Assembly: GCA_040754335.1 (NCBI GenBank)
Contig: JBFMCV010000007.1
Span: 62,001-126,000 of the forward strand
DNA: 64,000 nucleotides
Reading direction: 5' to 3'
DNA from: Thermodesulfobacteriota bacterium
GTDB lineage: Bacteria > Desulfobacterota_D > UBA1144 > Nemesobacterales > UBA2774
A program made the translations under genes and the position numbers. A model generated the notes under the pieces. That model had not been told where the DNA came from. It did not search any database and was given only the letters and a program-made list of their open reading frames with translations. How positions within the stretch are numbered: the stretch's first letter is position 1; each line of letters opens with the position of its first letter. This document shows, in pieces, positions 55,651 through 64,000 of this stretch.

Positions 55651-56790
55651 TCAGAATTCACGGGATGAGACAAGCCCGAGCGTTTCTTCGATAACGTCCT
55701 GTATACGCATTATTTTTTCTATCTCCATGACGCGCCCTCTCCGCGCTCTTGTCTTCGGATTCGCGGAAACAATGGAGCAGCAGTCCTTATATGGCTCTAT
55801 GGATAATCCATAAGTGCCTATTCTCTTGGCATAATCCACAATCTCTTGCTTATCGTATGCAATAAGCGGCTGGAAGACCGGCAGCGAAACAGCCTCCCTC
55901 ACAAGAGCCATATTCTCGATAGTTTGCGACGCGACCTGGCCCAGGCTGTCTCCCGTCACAAGGGCCATACAACCGTTCTCTTGCGCTATCCTTTCGGACA
56001 CCCTCACCATAAACCTTCTGAACAGAACGAGCTCATATCCAGTGACGTCGGCCGCTTTCAGGAGAGAGGATTCAAACGGGTAATAGGGCACGAGAAATAC
56101 ACGCGTGCCGAGCTGGAATTCGTTCAGTCGTCCGAATATTCCATTCATCTTTGTACGCTCCACATAGCCGTTATCGGCGTAGACATGGAAATGAACGAGG
56201 TCGACCCTGCACCCCCTCTTCATCATCAGATATGAGGAGACAGGCGAATCTATGCCGCCGGATATGAGAGATAGAACACGGCCGCTCACGCCCGTCGGGA
56301 ACCCTCTCAGCCCTTCCTTTTTCTCAAAGAATATATATGTCTTGCCGGAGACCTCGATAAATACCTTCATTTCCGGATCTCGGAGGTTGGCTTTCAAACC
56401 ATACTTTCGAGTGATCGCGTCGCCTGTGAGCCTCGCGACCTCCATCGACGTATACGGGAATTTCTTATCGGGCCTCCGCGCAAAAACACCGAAGCTTACA
56501 GGACCTCCCGCCAGCCTGCCGCCCACCTCATCCGTTACGATATCCGTGATTTCGTCGATCCGGCTATCCGCTACGAGGGCCTCGGCATACCAGGAGATAC
56601 CCGGCACTTTATCGAGCAGCAGAGGATCGCCGCCCTCCATAACAAAATAGCCCCTGTGCCTGCTGATTACGCCGCCCGCTATACTTTCGATATTGTCCTT
56701 TAGCTTCAATTCGAAATCCGCCCTGTTCCTGCCCTTAAGGGACAATTCGCCGTAATGTATCAAGACGCATTTATTCTTCTTCATCGGCAT
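55651..56790 (-). CDS. thiI: tRNA 4-thiouridine synthase / thiazole sulfur transfer protein
   Basis: A 379-residue ThiI with NFLD/THUMP N-terminus (VLIHYGELSLKGRNRADFELKL) and PP-loop ATPase domain (SLISGGIDSPVSSYLMMKRG, ALVTGDSLGQVASQTIENM). It uses persulfide sulfur to make s4U8 in tRNA and in some bacteria also feeds thiazole synthesis. The C-terminal rhodanese domain of E. coli ThiI is absent, as in many bacteria, although a CC pair sits near the end (YKDCCSIVSANPKTRA). The ATG at 56790 gives the normal N-terminus; the frame extends 27 codons upstream into repeat-type sequence. It converges with the subunit-3 gene. Confidence 0.95.
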   Translation of the reverse strand: MPMKKNKCVLIHYGELSLKGRNRADFELKLKDNIESIAGGVISRHRGYFVMEGGDPLLLDKVPGISWYAEALVADSRIDEITDIVTDEVGGRLAGGPVSFGVFARRPDKKFPYTSMEVARLTGDAITRKYGLKANLRDPEMKVFIEVSGKTYIFFEKKEGLRGFPTGVSGRVLSLISGGIDSPVSSYLMMKRGCRVDLVHFHVYADNGYVERTKMNGIFGRLNEFQLGTRVFLVPYYPFESSLLKAADVTGYELVLFRRFMVRVSERIAQENGCMALVTGDSLGQVASQTIENMALVREAVSLPVFQPLIAYDKQEIVDYAKRIGTYGLSIEPYKDCCSIVSANPKTRARRGRVMEIEKIMRIQDVIEETLGLVSSREF

Positions 56791-57016
56791 ACATGATACA
56801 TGAGGAAGGATGCGGGATACAGTGTGCGGGATTGAGGATTTAAAGAAATGGATTCCCGATAAAGACACCAAGGAATGACGATTTAAAAGACGAGATTGCC
56901 GCGGTCGCAGTATTCATCAGGTATCGAGCATAGATAACTTGCTTCATTGCAATCAACCAGGGGCAACCGGTTCTTACGCACGCTCAGAACCGTTCCTCGC
57001 AAAGACAGACAACTAC

Positions 57017-57056
57017 AAATCCTCCCTAACCCTCCTTTGCCAAAGGAGGGAATTAA
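57017..57056. repeat. C-rich/G-rich palindrome
   Basis: AAATCCTCCCTAAC then CCTCCTTT-GCC-AAAGGAGG and GAATTAAC; nearest to the 7495 copy. Confidence 0.6.
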
Positions 57057-57240
57057 CTGCAAAGGATGAGACTGCCGCGGCTCCTGCACATGAGGTATCT
57101 GCTAGGGAAGACCCGTTCATGCTTCGACCCTTCGACTTTGCTCAGGACAGGCGTGCAGATTAGCATTATCCTGTCTTCAGTGTTTGGCGAAATGTAAGAA
57201 GTGACAGAAGAATCGGATATAAGCGCAGATTCTGCGCCTC

Positions 57241-57331
57241 AGCACGAACGGGTTTGTTGGTTGCAGTATTAAGCAGAGGATACGCGGAGGGATCGTATAT
57301 GAGCGCAGGTTCCGCGCCTCAGTGCGAACGG
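57241..57331. repeat. 91-bp dispersed repeat (copy D)
   Basis: 81 of 91 bases identical to 32601-32691 without gaps. The dyad here is GCGCAGG-T-TCCGCGC (57303-57317). A second core just upstream, GCGCAGA-T-TCTGCGC at 57223-57237 (copy C), is a perfect 7-bp-arm dyad. Confidence 0.8.
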
Positions 57332-57360
57332 GTATGGTTGAATTAGTGAATGAAAAGTAA

Positions 57361-57402
57361 CACCCCCCACCCTTAACCCTCCCCCCTTAAGGGGGAGGGA
57401 AG
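57361..57402. repeat. C-rich/G-rich palindrome
   Basis: CCCACCCTTAACC then CCTCCCCCCTTAAGGGGGAGG, a near-perfect palindrome around TTAA. Confidence 0.55.
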
Positions 57403-57477
57403 TGAAAAGAAAGGCAAGATTGCCGCGGTCGCCTTGCTCCCTCGCAAAGACAGATCAGATGACAGAAATGATAAAGA

Positions 57478-57514
57478 AAAATCCCCCTAAATCCCCCTTT
57501 AGAAAGGGGGAAAA
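57478..57514. repeat. C-rich/G-rich palindrome
   Basis: AAATCCCCCTAAAT then CCCCCTTT-AG-AAAGGGGG and AAAA. Confidence 0.6.
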
Positions 57515-57542
57515 GGTAAAACGACAGGCTGTAAGAGATAGT

Positions 57543-57583
57543 AAAAAAAAAGCCGGGAGAATCAGTTTCCTGACTCTCCCGGC
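57543..57583 (-). terminator. Strong Rho-independent terminator of the secreted-protein genes
   Basis: On the minus strand GCCGGGAGA-g-TCAG pairs with CTGA-t-TCTCCCGGC around a GAAA loop (57552-57583), followed by nine T (57551-57543). A second GC-rich hairpin (GGGGAGGCGGGC...CCGCCCCCC) lies just before it at about 57607-57640. Confidence 0.92.
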
Positions 57584-57649
57584 GTTAAGCTGTTTCAGAA
57601 TTAAAGCAGGGGGGCGGACGTAAAGCCCGCCTCCCCGCAGTTTGAATCC

Positions 57650-59677
57650 TTATTTCTTTCTTCTTCTTACTGCCCTTACACCGAAGGCGAAGGCCACCGG
57701 TACAAGCGGAATCAGCACGTTGGCAAACGCTGTTCCGAGCTGAACCGGGCTGGCCGCGATCGCGCAGCTTCCACCACCACCGCCATCAGACGGCGGAACA
57801 GACGTCGGCGGAGGAGGCGTAATCGTCGTCGGCGGGGTGCTCGTCGGCGGAGTCGTTACAGGCGAAGGCGAGAACTCGTCGCTTATCGGCACATCGGCGT
57901 CTATACCGAGCCTGATGAAGCAGACCAGAACGTCGCCGCAGCTCTGGAAGTCTTCGAAGTCATCGAAGATTCCGATCTCAGCCGTTACCAACGCACCGAG
58001 CGTCCTGTAATTCGGGAGATACTCGTCGGCGAAGTTAATCATTATCGCATCGCCGCCCACACCGTCGTCACCAACCGTGTTAAACTGGCCGGCAAACTGG
58101 GTCGGGAGGAAATCGGTAAGGAACGCATTGAAATCGCCAGTGAGCGTCCCGTCGCAGAATATCGCGTCGATTATCGTCTCGACGTTCCTGAAGTTATCAA
58201 CCAGGGCGCCAGTCGTCGCGCGTGTTACATTGCTCGGATTCGTCTCACAAAGCCCGTCCTTTTGCGCGGTTATGTACTGAACCACATAGCGGTCTCCATT
58301 CGCAGGCGAGTTAAGGGTATCCGAAACGAAAGGCCCTGTACCGCCCTGGAACTCGAACGCTCCGATCGCATAGGTGAGGTTATCGTTCCCCAATATCTGA
58401 CAAGAGCCGAACCCGAGAATGTTACCAACGTTGGCCGTTGTATTCTGCTGATAGCAGTTACAGTCCACAGCAACCGGAGGACCAGGAATCGTAGCGAATG
58501 TCGGCTCTACGTCGAGAACACAGACCGCAGCGTAGTTTTCACAAGTGGAGAAAAGAATGTCTTCAGGAGCGAGGAACGTGAGGTCATACTGAACAATACC
58601 CGTGTTCGTCGGTCCAGGCGGAAGGCTCGGAGTGCTTAACGGATCGAAGATGTTGCTTTCGACGATCGTGACGTTGGTGTCAACCGGCCCGACACCGATC
58701 AGGTTCTGGGCAGAGGCACCGAGAGAAGCAGATAACTGACTCGCAAACGATCCGATAGGAGAGTTCAGGCCATAGTATCCCGTGGGAACCGTGGCGTCCG
58801 AAAGGATGAACGACATAAAGGTATCGGCGTCCGGATCGTCACAGTCAGGTCCCTGACAAGCAGGAGGATTGATATTCGGCTGAATCCCCTGAGCTGTTAT
58901 CACGCCAGAGGCTCCACCCTGCTGCTGTTCCCAGGGCGGGAGTGATCCGTCCTGGAAGCTGCCGTTGAGAATGAGGTTGAGGTCCACAGGGAACTCTTCG
59001 TCGAAACATACGGCCCACCTGTGATTGGCGTTAAAGCCGTAGGAATAATCTATATCATCGATCACCTGTATCGTCGCCGCAAGGCCGTTGTGCTCTATAG
59101 CAACGTCAGGCGAAGGACACTCGTCGACCGCAGTAATGGTCAGGAAACCTTCATGACCCTGCAGAACGTTGTCGTCGGGCGTATCGCCGATGTTCGTAAT
59201 CAGGTCGCCGAAATCATACACATGGGTATCTGCCGGGGTGTAAAAATCGCAGAAGTTCCTGATCTCGACGCAGTTCTCGTCCAGTATGCGCACATGCACC
59301 CACGTCGGGAAATCCGCGTTCGTCAGCTGAACGAACGTGTTCCTTCCGCCCTTCTGGGTCCACCAGGTTACGGCCTGCGAACCCGTTTCATTTGTGGGCG
59401 TCGGCTGATCAAAGTTCGTGAAATCCACATGCTGCCAATCCATACCGCCCACCGCAGCACCGCCTATGCCCTCAACGGTACCTATCAGGGCACCAGAAAA
59501 ATTGATGGGCGTAACAGGCGTAATATCCTCAGTCTTGAGCCATCCGGTAGGTACTTCAACGAATGGACAGAACTGAGCGTTCTCTCCAGCCTGCCCCTTA
59601 GCCTGGTTCTGGAAACTGAACCCCAAGAGGACAAGCAATACTACAGCGATCAGTGAAAACCTTAACTTGCTTATCAT
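57650..59677 (-). CDS. Secreted protein with Cys-type C-terminal sorting tail
   Basis: A 675-residue exported protein: signal peptide (LRFSLIAVVLLVLLGFSF, cleavage near QAKG), then a beta-rich ectodomain with scattered Cys, starting with a module shared with the neighbour at 59745 (GRNTFVQLTN, WVHVRILDENCVEIRNFCDF, TPADTHVYDFGDL). The C-terminus has a Pro/Thr-rich stalk (TTPPTSTPPTTITPPPPTS), then GGGGGSC638AIA, a hydrophobic helix and RRRKK: the three-part layout of PEP/MYXO/JDVT-CTERM-type sorting signals. It is therefore probably cleaved near Cys638 and anchored at the cell surface. AAGGAGG upstream of the ATG. Function unknown; highly expressed genes often have such a strong terminator. 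Confidence 0.88.
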   Translation of the reverse strand: MISKLRFSLIAVVLLVLLGFSFQNQAKGQAGENAQFCPFVEVPTGWLKTEDITPVTPINFSGALIGTVEGIGGAAVGGMDWQHVDFTNFDQPTPTNETGSQAVTWWTQKGGRNTFVQLTNADFPTWVHVRILDENCVEIRNFCDFYTPADTHVYDFGDLITNIGDTPDDNVLQGHEGFLTITAVDECPSPDVAIEHNGLAATIQVIDDIDYSYGFNANHRWAVCFDEEFPVDLNLILNGSFQDGSLPPWEQQQGGASGVITAQGIQPNINPPACQGPDCDDPDADTFMSFILSDATVPTGYYGLNSPIGSFASQLSASLGASAQNLIGVGPVDTNVTIVESNIFDPLSTPSLPPGPTNTGIVQYDLTFLAPEDILFSTCENYAAVCVLDVEPTFATIPGPPVAVDCNCYQQNTTANVGNILGFGSCQILGNDNLTYAIGAFEFQGGTGPFVSDTLNSPANGDRYVVQYITAQKDGLCETNPSNVTRATTGALVDNFRNVETIIDAIFCDGTLTGDFNAFLTDFLPTQFAGQFNTVGDDGVGGDAIMINFADEYLPNYRTLGALVTAEIGIFDDFEDFQSCGDVLVCFIRLGIDADVPISDEFSPSPVTTPPTSTPPTTITPPPPTSVPPSDGGGGGSCAIAASPVQLGTAFANVLIPLVPVAFAFGVRAVRRRKK

Positions 59678-59744
59678 TTATTTATCCTCCTTTTTTAAAT
59701 TTGTTATGCATCCGATGTTCATCGTTATTCACCTTGCTCCGGTA

Positions 59745-60722
59745 TTACTCTTCGACAGCAACAGCTTCCGTAAACACGCTGAACGACATCCAGGAATCCA
59801 TCGAGCCGGTGCCGTTTCCGTTGTTAATACCGAGGAAGCCGACAAAGAACGGCTCAGATGGGCACTCGGTAGGATCGAGATCCGCTTCGAAACATACGAA
59901 ATTTATGAACGGAAGGAAGAGCCATCCGGAGTCCACGGCGCCGATAACCGGGCCGTCGAGCTTATTGGTGTTGCATATTCTATCAAAACCCTGAGAGTTC
60001 GGAATAGAGTTGTCAATACCGTAGTTGATGGTCGTGTCGTCACAGGTGAATACAACCGGGCTGCATGACGTGGGGATCTCGTTATCGTCCAATATAAAGT
60101 TCTGAGGATCGAAAGGATCTCCGAACAATGTACCGATCAGCGGCGAAGCGAAAACCTGATCGAAACCGAGATCGACATAGGTGATACCTACAACGTCGGA
60201 GAATTCGTTCCCGTTCACATCGTTGAAGTTGAGAATCTTGAACCCTTCGAAGAAGGCCAGCGGATCCTCGCTCCAGGCAGCGTTCGTCCTGTACTCGTAA
60301 TCGCCGTCGTTGTCGAGTATCCTGAACATCCCTATCAGAGAAAACTCGGGACCGGACGTCAGGGATATGGCCACGAAGCCGTGGGTATCTACCAGGTTGC
60401 TGGCAATACCGGCCGGGAGATCCGACATGTCGTAGACGTCTGTATCGCCCGGGGTCAGGCAATCAAAGAAGTCCAACTCTTCGCATGCGAGGGTGGCATT
60501 GAATATCTGGACATGCACACAAACCTCTTCGTCAGAAGTGTTGGTGAGCTGTATGAAAGTGTCCCTACCGACCTCGTCATAATAATAGATGAGCCTGTTG
60601 GCGCCCGTGTCGGTCTGGTCTATGGGCTCAATATCGAACCCAGCTTTTGCCTGCATCGGTATTACTAAAAGAAAAGCAAGCACTAATAAGTACTTAATTT
60701 TGGATATACTATCCTGTAGCAT
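59745..60722 (-). CDS. Secreted protein, paralogue of 57650-59677 without sorting tail
   Basis: A 325-residue exported protein with signal peptide (KYLLVLAFLLVIPMQAKA). Its N-terminal module aligns with the larger neighbour: GRDTFIQLTNTSDEEVCVHVQIF, CEELDFFDCLTPGDTDVYDMSDL, THGFVAISL. The sequence is acidic with several Cys and ends in TEAVAVEE, without anchor or stalk. The ATG at 60722 has AAGGAGG 9 bases upstream; an alternative ATG at 60770 also has GAAGGAGG at good distance and would add 16 residues. It precedes the sorted protein by 67 bases, in the same transcription unit. Confidence 0.85.
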   Translation of the reverse strand: MLQDSISKIKYLLVLAFLLVIPMQAKAGFDIEPIDQTDTGANRLIYYYDEVGRDTFIQLTNTSDEEVCVHVQIFNATLACEELDFFDCLTPGDTDVYDMSDLPAGIASNLVDTHGFVAISLTSGPEFSLIGMFRILDNDGDYEYRTNAAWSEDPLAFFEGFKILNFNDVNGNEFSDVVGITYVDLGFDQVFASPLIGTLFGDPFDPQNFILDDNEIPTSCSPVVFTCDDTTINYGIDNSIPNSQGFDRICNTNKLDGPVIGAVDSGWLFLPFINFVCFEADLDPTECPSEPFFVGFLGINNGNGTGSMDSWMSFSVFTEAVAVEE

Positions 60723-60779
60723 TGAACCTTTCCTCCTTGTTTTGGTATTGTTAATCGAATTTCCAGTCATAAACATCCT

Positions 60780-61818
60780 CCTTCTTAATTTTCAAAATGG
60801 CAAAAAATGTACGGGAATTGGTTTATTCAGGCAACCTCCATCTCCTTACTACAAACAAATACCCGAGAAAACTCACAACTGCTCAGAATTACAACATAGA
60901 ATGAAGTCGTTGTCAAGTCTTTTTCTCCAGCACAAATATGAACATCCCGGAGACATGACACCATACTCCTTCCTCCTTTAAAATTAAAGCAATTACATCA
61001 CAAATTATACCCCTTGTCAAGATATTTCGGTCAGACAATTATTCGGGGACCCGGGCACAAACCCCGGGTACCGGGAGAGCCCCGGCCTCGTACCGGCCCG
61101 ACCGCCTCGCCGTCAGAGACCAAAGCCCCCGGATAGGGTGGCGCGATCGAGCTAATATGCCTGTAATTAACACTTTTCAGGATAAAAACTGCCTGCATAA
61201 CCGGGGATACAGGGAGAGCCAGGGGATGAGGCAGGTAACGTTTGAGAAAATATAGGGACAAAAGAAAAGCTAAATCCCCCTAAATCCCCCTTTTTCTAAG
61301 GGGGAAAAGAATTTAAGAATAACACCTTTTCCGGCTTCGCGTTCCTACGCCGTGACGAGCATACGACTTTGCCCTTCGGGCTTCGACGGACAGGGGGGCG
61401 TACGGGTTAAAAAAAGGGGTGTTTTGAGCCCGCTCCGGCGGCAGCCCTGTCCCGGCGCCCCGGAGCGGGCAGCCCGCCCACAATCCCCCGCACAGACCGC
61501 CTCAGGGATATGGCGGCCGGAGCCGGGCGGCCGCCGGGATAGCCGATATTATATATGGATTATATATATTACATATTCCAACAGGAGAGGTCCGGGCGCG
61601 GCACGGGCATACAGGCATATAAATCAACATCTCGCCGAAAATCTGTTAAAATTATTTATCTTCGCACGTACACCGCAGACCGGTCATTTCGAATGCCTCA
61701 GGGACGCCGGCGGCCGGCTCAAACCGGCTCTACTCCGGCCCTGTATATTTGATTGCCGCTCCGCATGATGTGATAATATCAAATAAGCAGCCAAGACAAG
61801 AATTGAGGAGAAAGAGTT
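60780..61818. other. 1-kb divergent non-coding region
   Basis: Between the secreted-protein operon and the peptidase gene. Notable parts: a GC-rich hairpin ACCCGGG-CACAAAC-CCCGGGT at 61049-61069; a C-rich/G-rich palindrome at 61271-61310; a CTTCGGGCTTCGACGGACAG block at about 61374 (also at 18879); an 11-bp inverted repeat GCCCGCTCCGG/CCGGAGCGGGC (61428-61438 with 61460-61470); and an alternating AT tract at about 61548-61580. No gene is supported. Confidence 0.5.
61271..61310. repeat. C-rich/G-rich palindrome
   Basis: TAAATCCCCCTAAAT then CCCCCTT-TTTCT-AAGGGGG and AAAAGA; same as the 18385 copy. Confidence 0.6.
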
Positions 61819-64000
61819 TTGAATAAATTTCCGGATAGAGTCAAGAAACTATTCGTATTAACGGCCGTTATCGCGTCCCTCGCATACGTCCTGTTCTTCC
61901 CTCCGGGCGTGATTATCCCCGGAGAGAGGGCGGAGGCGGACAACCTCGGAATAACGGACGCAGTCATGCAGTACGTAAACCGCTATTATGTAGATAAATC
62001 CGTCATAGATCCGAAAAACATGCTGATCCTGGGGCTCGGGAGAATGGAGCAGATGGTGGACAAGGTGCTCGTCGATTTCCCCCAGGGGGAGAACAGCCCG
62101 AGCTTCGAGGTGCAGGCCGGTGGGGAAAAAGCCGTGTTCGACATGAGCGGAGTCGCGGGACTCAACGACGTCACCGACAGGCTCGAAGAGGTATTCCGGT
62201 TCGTCTCGCCGCATCTCACTCCGAACGACCCCAAGCTGAACGACATAGAGTACGCCGTGCTCGACCAGATGCTCAACTCGCTCGACCCGCACTCCGGAAT
62301 AATAACCCCGCAGGTTTATAAGGAGTTCATGATAGAAACCGAAGGCAGCTTCGGGGGCCTCGGAATAGTGATCGGGGTAAGGGACGGCGACCTCACCGTC
62401 ATTTCCCCCATCGAAGGCACACCCGCCTACAGGGCCGGAATAAAGCCCAACGACAAGATCGTGCAGATAGCGAACGAATCGACCGTTAACATGTCTCTCA
62501 TCGAGGCCGTCAGCAAGCTTAGAGGGCCGAAGGATACCGAGGTCTCGATTCACGTCATGAGGGAAGGGTTCCCGTCGCCCAAGGAATTCAAAATGATGCG
62601 GGACACGATAGTGATAGAGAGCGTCGAGGCTTTCGAGCTCGAAGACGGTATCGAGTACGTGAGGATCAGGGACTTCCAGAAAAACACGCTCGACAGCATC
62701 GTCCACAACCTCGAACGGAACGGCGCAGGAAGCCCGAGGGGCATAATACTCGACCTGAGGGGCAACCCCGGCGGGCTTCTCGACCAGGCCGAGAGAATCT
62801 CGGACCTCTTTTTGACACAGGGCGTGATAGTCACCACAAAAATAGGGAATTCCTCCAAGCGCTATCACGCGAACGACAAGGACCAGCAATACAACGGCAA
62901 CATAGTCGTGCTCGTGGATGCGGGGAGCGCGAGCGCTTCGGAGATCGTGGCGGGCGCGCTCAAGAACAACGAAAGGGCGATCATCATAGGGGAGAGGACC
63001 TTCGGGAAGGGCTCGGTCCAGCAGATATTCGATCTGAACGACGGCTCGGCGCTCAAGCTGACGATAGCGCAGTACCTGACCCCGGGGGACATATCCATAC
63101 AGGACGTAGGAGTCACGCCCGACATAATACTCCACCCGACCGTTATCACGGACGACGCCATAGTATTCCACCCGAACTCGGACAACAGGATCCCCGAGAA
63201 ACCCGGCCTGAAAAAGAAGACGGTGGACCGGGTCCTCGAAAAGCCCGTCTACTCGATCACGTACCTCGACAATAAAATGGCCGTCAAACCCGGCGGGGAG
63301 GAAGAGCCCACGCCGGAAGAGGCGCTCACACGCGAAGAAAAGAGGAAGAAGCTCGAGGAGGACTTCTACGTATCGCTCGCCAGGGAGATAATCAATTCCT
63401 CGTCGGTCCCGTCCAGGAAAGAATCGCTCGGAGAGATACAGGGGGGGATCACCAAGATCTCGAAAAGCGAAGAAGGGAAGATCGTCGGGAAATGGAAGCT
63501 CATGGGGATCGACTGGTCGACCCAGAAGACGAAGGGCCTGAAACCCTCCCTCGCGGTCACTATAACCCCCGAAATCCCGACGGGGGACGCAGGCGGCAAG
63601 CTCGAAATGAATGTGGAAGTGCAGAACACCGGCAGGGAGCCCCTCTACAGGCTAATGGCCACGACAAAATCGGAAAACCCCGTCTTCGAGGGGAAAGAGC
63701 TTATTTTCGGAAAAGTGAACCCCGGCGAGAAGAGGTCGTGGAAAACGTCGTTCGAGGTCCCGAAATGGACGCTTACCAGGGAGGACACGGTCACACTGGA
63801 ATTCGAAGACGGAAACGACTCGCGGATACCCGGTTACGGATTTACCGCCAAGACGTACGGTCTCGAGAGACCGCTGTACGCGTTTAACTTCGAGATCGTC
63901 GACGACGGCAGGTACGGGTCGAGCGGCAACGGGAACGGGATACCAGAGCCGGGAGAAATCATAGCGTTCCTCGCGAAGGTGAAGAACATGGGCCGGGGAG
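61819..64000 (+). CDS. C-terminal processing peptidase, S41 family (3' end outside window)
   Basis: At least 727 residues. The start is a TTG at 61819 with GAGGAG 8 bases upstream; the next residues (NKFPDRVKKLFVLTAVIASLAYVLFF) form a signal peptide or anchor. A helical region (YVNRYYVDKSV, DQMLNSLDPHSGIITP) is followed by a PDZ domain (~170-250, GSFGGLGIVIGV, GTPAYRAGIKPNDKIVQI) and the S41 catalytic core with GIILDLRGNPGGLLDQA, the serine in GSASASEI (370-375) and Lys397 in TFGKGSVQQ. An unusual C-terminal extension of >200 residues contains beta-sandwich sequence and NGNGIPEPGEIIAFLAKVKN, seen in MXAN_5808-like peptidases. Acts in the periplasm on C-termini of exported proteins. Confidence 0.93.
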   Translation, partial: MNKFPDRVKKLFVLTAVIASLAYVLFFPPGVIIPGERAEADNLGITDAVMQYVNRYYVDKSVIDPKNMLILGLGRMEQMVDKVLVDFPQGENSPSFEVQAGGEKAVFDMSGVAGLNDVTDRLEEVFRFVSPHLTPNDPKLNDIEYAVLDQMLNSLDPHSGIITPQVYKEFMIETEGSFGGLGIVIGVRDGDLTVISPIEGTPAYRAGIKPNDKIVQIANESTVNMSLIEAVSKLRGPKDTEVSIHVMREGFPSPKEFKMMRDTIVIESVEAFELEDGIEYVRIRDFQKNTLDSIVHNLERNGAGSPRGIILDLRGNPGGLLDQAERISDLFLTQGVIVTTKIGNSSKRYHANDKDQQYNGNIVVLVDAGSASASEIVAGALKNNERAIIIGERTFGKGSVQQIFDLNDGSALKLTIAQYLTPGDISIQDVGVTPDIILHPTVITDDAIVFHPNSDNRIPEKPGLKKKTVDRVLEKPVYSITYLDNKMAVKPGGEEEPTPEEALTREEKRKKLEEDFYVSLAREIINSSSVPSRKESLGEIQGGITKISKSEEGKIVGKWKLMGIDWSTQKTKGLKPSLAVTITPEIPTGDAGGKLEMNVEVQNTGREPLYRLMATTKSENPVFEGKELIFGKVNPGEKRSWKTSFEVPKWTLTREDTVTLEFEDGNDSRIPGYGFTAKTYGLERPLYAFNFEIVDDGRYGSSGNGNGIPEPGEIIAFLAKVKNMGRG

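Larger units (their letters stand above)
56791..57542. repeat. 750-bp intergenic island rich in repeats
   Basis: It contains three C-rich/G-rich palindromes (57017-57056, 57361-57402, 57478-57514), the 91-bp repeat at 57241-57331, two adjacent dyad cores (57223-57237 and 57303-57317) and GATTGCCGCGG fragments at about 56891, 57070 and 57418. No gene. Confidence 0.65.

Noticed and set aside
56891-57514. CRISPR array in the repeat-rich island
   Set aside because: The repeats are irregularly spaced, belong to different families, and recur singly in other islands; there are no regular spacers and no cas genes.
61858-63171. 437-codon open frame antisense to the S41 peptidase
   Set aside because: The plus-strand frame carries all S41 catalytic motifs; the antisense frame is a by-product of GC-rich codon choice.

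Overview
This window looks like a chromosomal segment of an uncultured Gram-negative bacterium. It encodes lipoproteins, a Tat-exported subunit, an outer-membrane beta-barrel and complex I subunits. I see no rRNA, tRNA, phage, IS transposase or CRISPR array. The gene repertoire, a Cys-type C-terminal sorting tail and an MXAN_5808-like S41 peptidase recall Deltaproteobacteria in the broad sense (Desulfobacterota, Myxococcota or Dadabacteria-like lineages), but the lineage cannot be fixed from sequence reading alone. Coding sequence is moderately GC-rich. The exception is a visibly AT-richer glycosyltransferase stretch at about 43.2-45.7 kb.

Layout. 0-4 kb: a MshEN/receiver protein, then glnB-glnA (nitrogen sensing and glutamine synthetase). 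4.5-7.3 kb: an isolated nuoJKL block. 7.8-15.3 kb: nth, an RpoD-type sigma factor, an unknown protein, a MerR-like regulator with a probable leaderless transcript, a free-standing acyl carrier protein plus acyl-AMP ligase, and argC. 15.4-18.1 kb: a Cys-rich small protein, a structured leader RNA candidate, an outer-membrane barrel and a lipoprotein. 19-26 kb: polA, a small holin-like membrane protein, a Zn-dehydrogenase/LsrF-type aldolase pair and a carboxymuconolactone decarboxylase/hydrolase pair. 26-32.5 kb: bioB-bioA-bioF, an excisionase-HTH/receiver fusion and an aldehyde dehydrogenase. 33-41 kb: gltD, gltB and glutamine-dependent NAD synthetase. 41-54 kb: a CPBP-type membrane protease and a large glycosylation region. 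54-57 kb: a PPIase-like lipoprotein, a Tat-exported GMC partner subunit and thiI. 57.6-64 kb: two related secreted proteins, one with a C-terminal sorting tail, and a C-terminal processing peptidase that runs off the end.

The most interesting unit is at 46.9-55.6 kb. Six tightly packed minus-strand genes (GMC oxidoreductase, secreted FG-GAP/ASPIC protein, GT2 enzyme, multi-pass GT-C enzyme, PMT-type protein mannosyltransferase, GtrA protein) face a plus-strand pair encoding a SurA-like lipoprotein and the Tat-signal-bearing subunit that GMC dehydrogenases of this type use for export. This reads as an exported, possibly O-glycosylated, redox system that carries its own folding and glycosylation factors. 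A second candidate is the possible sorting system: a tail ending in GGGGGSCAIA, a membrane helix and RRRKK (57.6 kb), with a CPBP protease at 41.3 kb as a potential processing enzyme.

The non-coding islands between operons are dense in dispersed repeats. There are five same-orientation 23-bp REP-like elements of the GTAG type, eight C-rich/G-rich palindromes, and a longer repeat family whose central 15-bp dyad shows compensatory changes between copies. TTG start codons are frequent (nuoJ, the aldehyde dehydrogenase, the FG-GAP protein and the S41 peptidase, plus possibly bioB).
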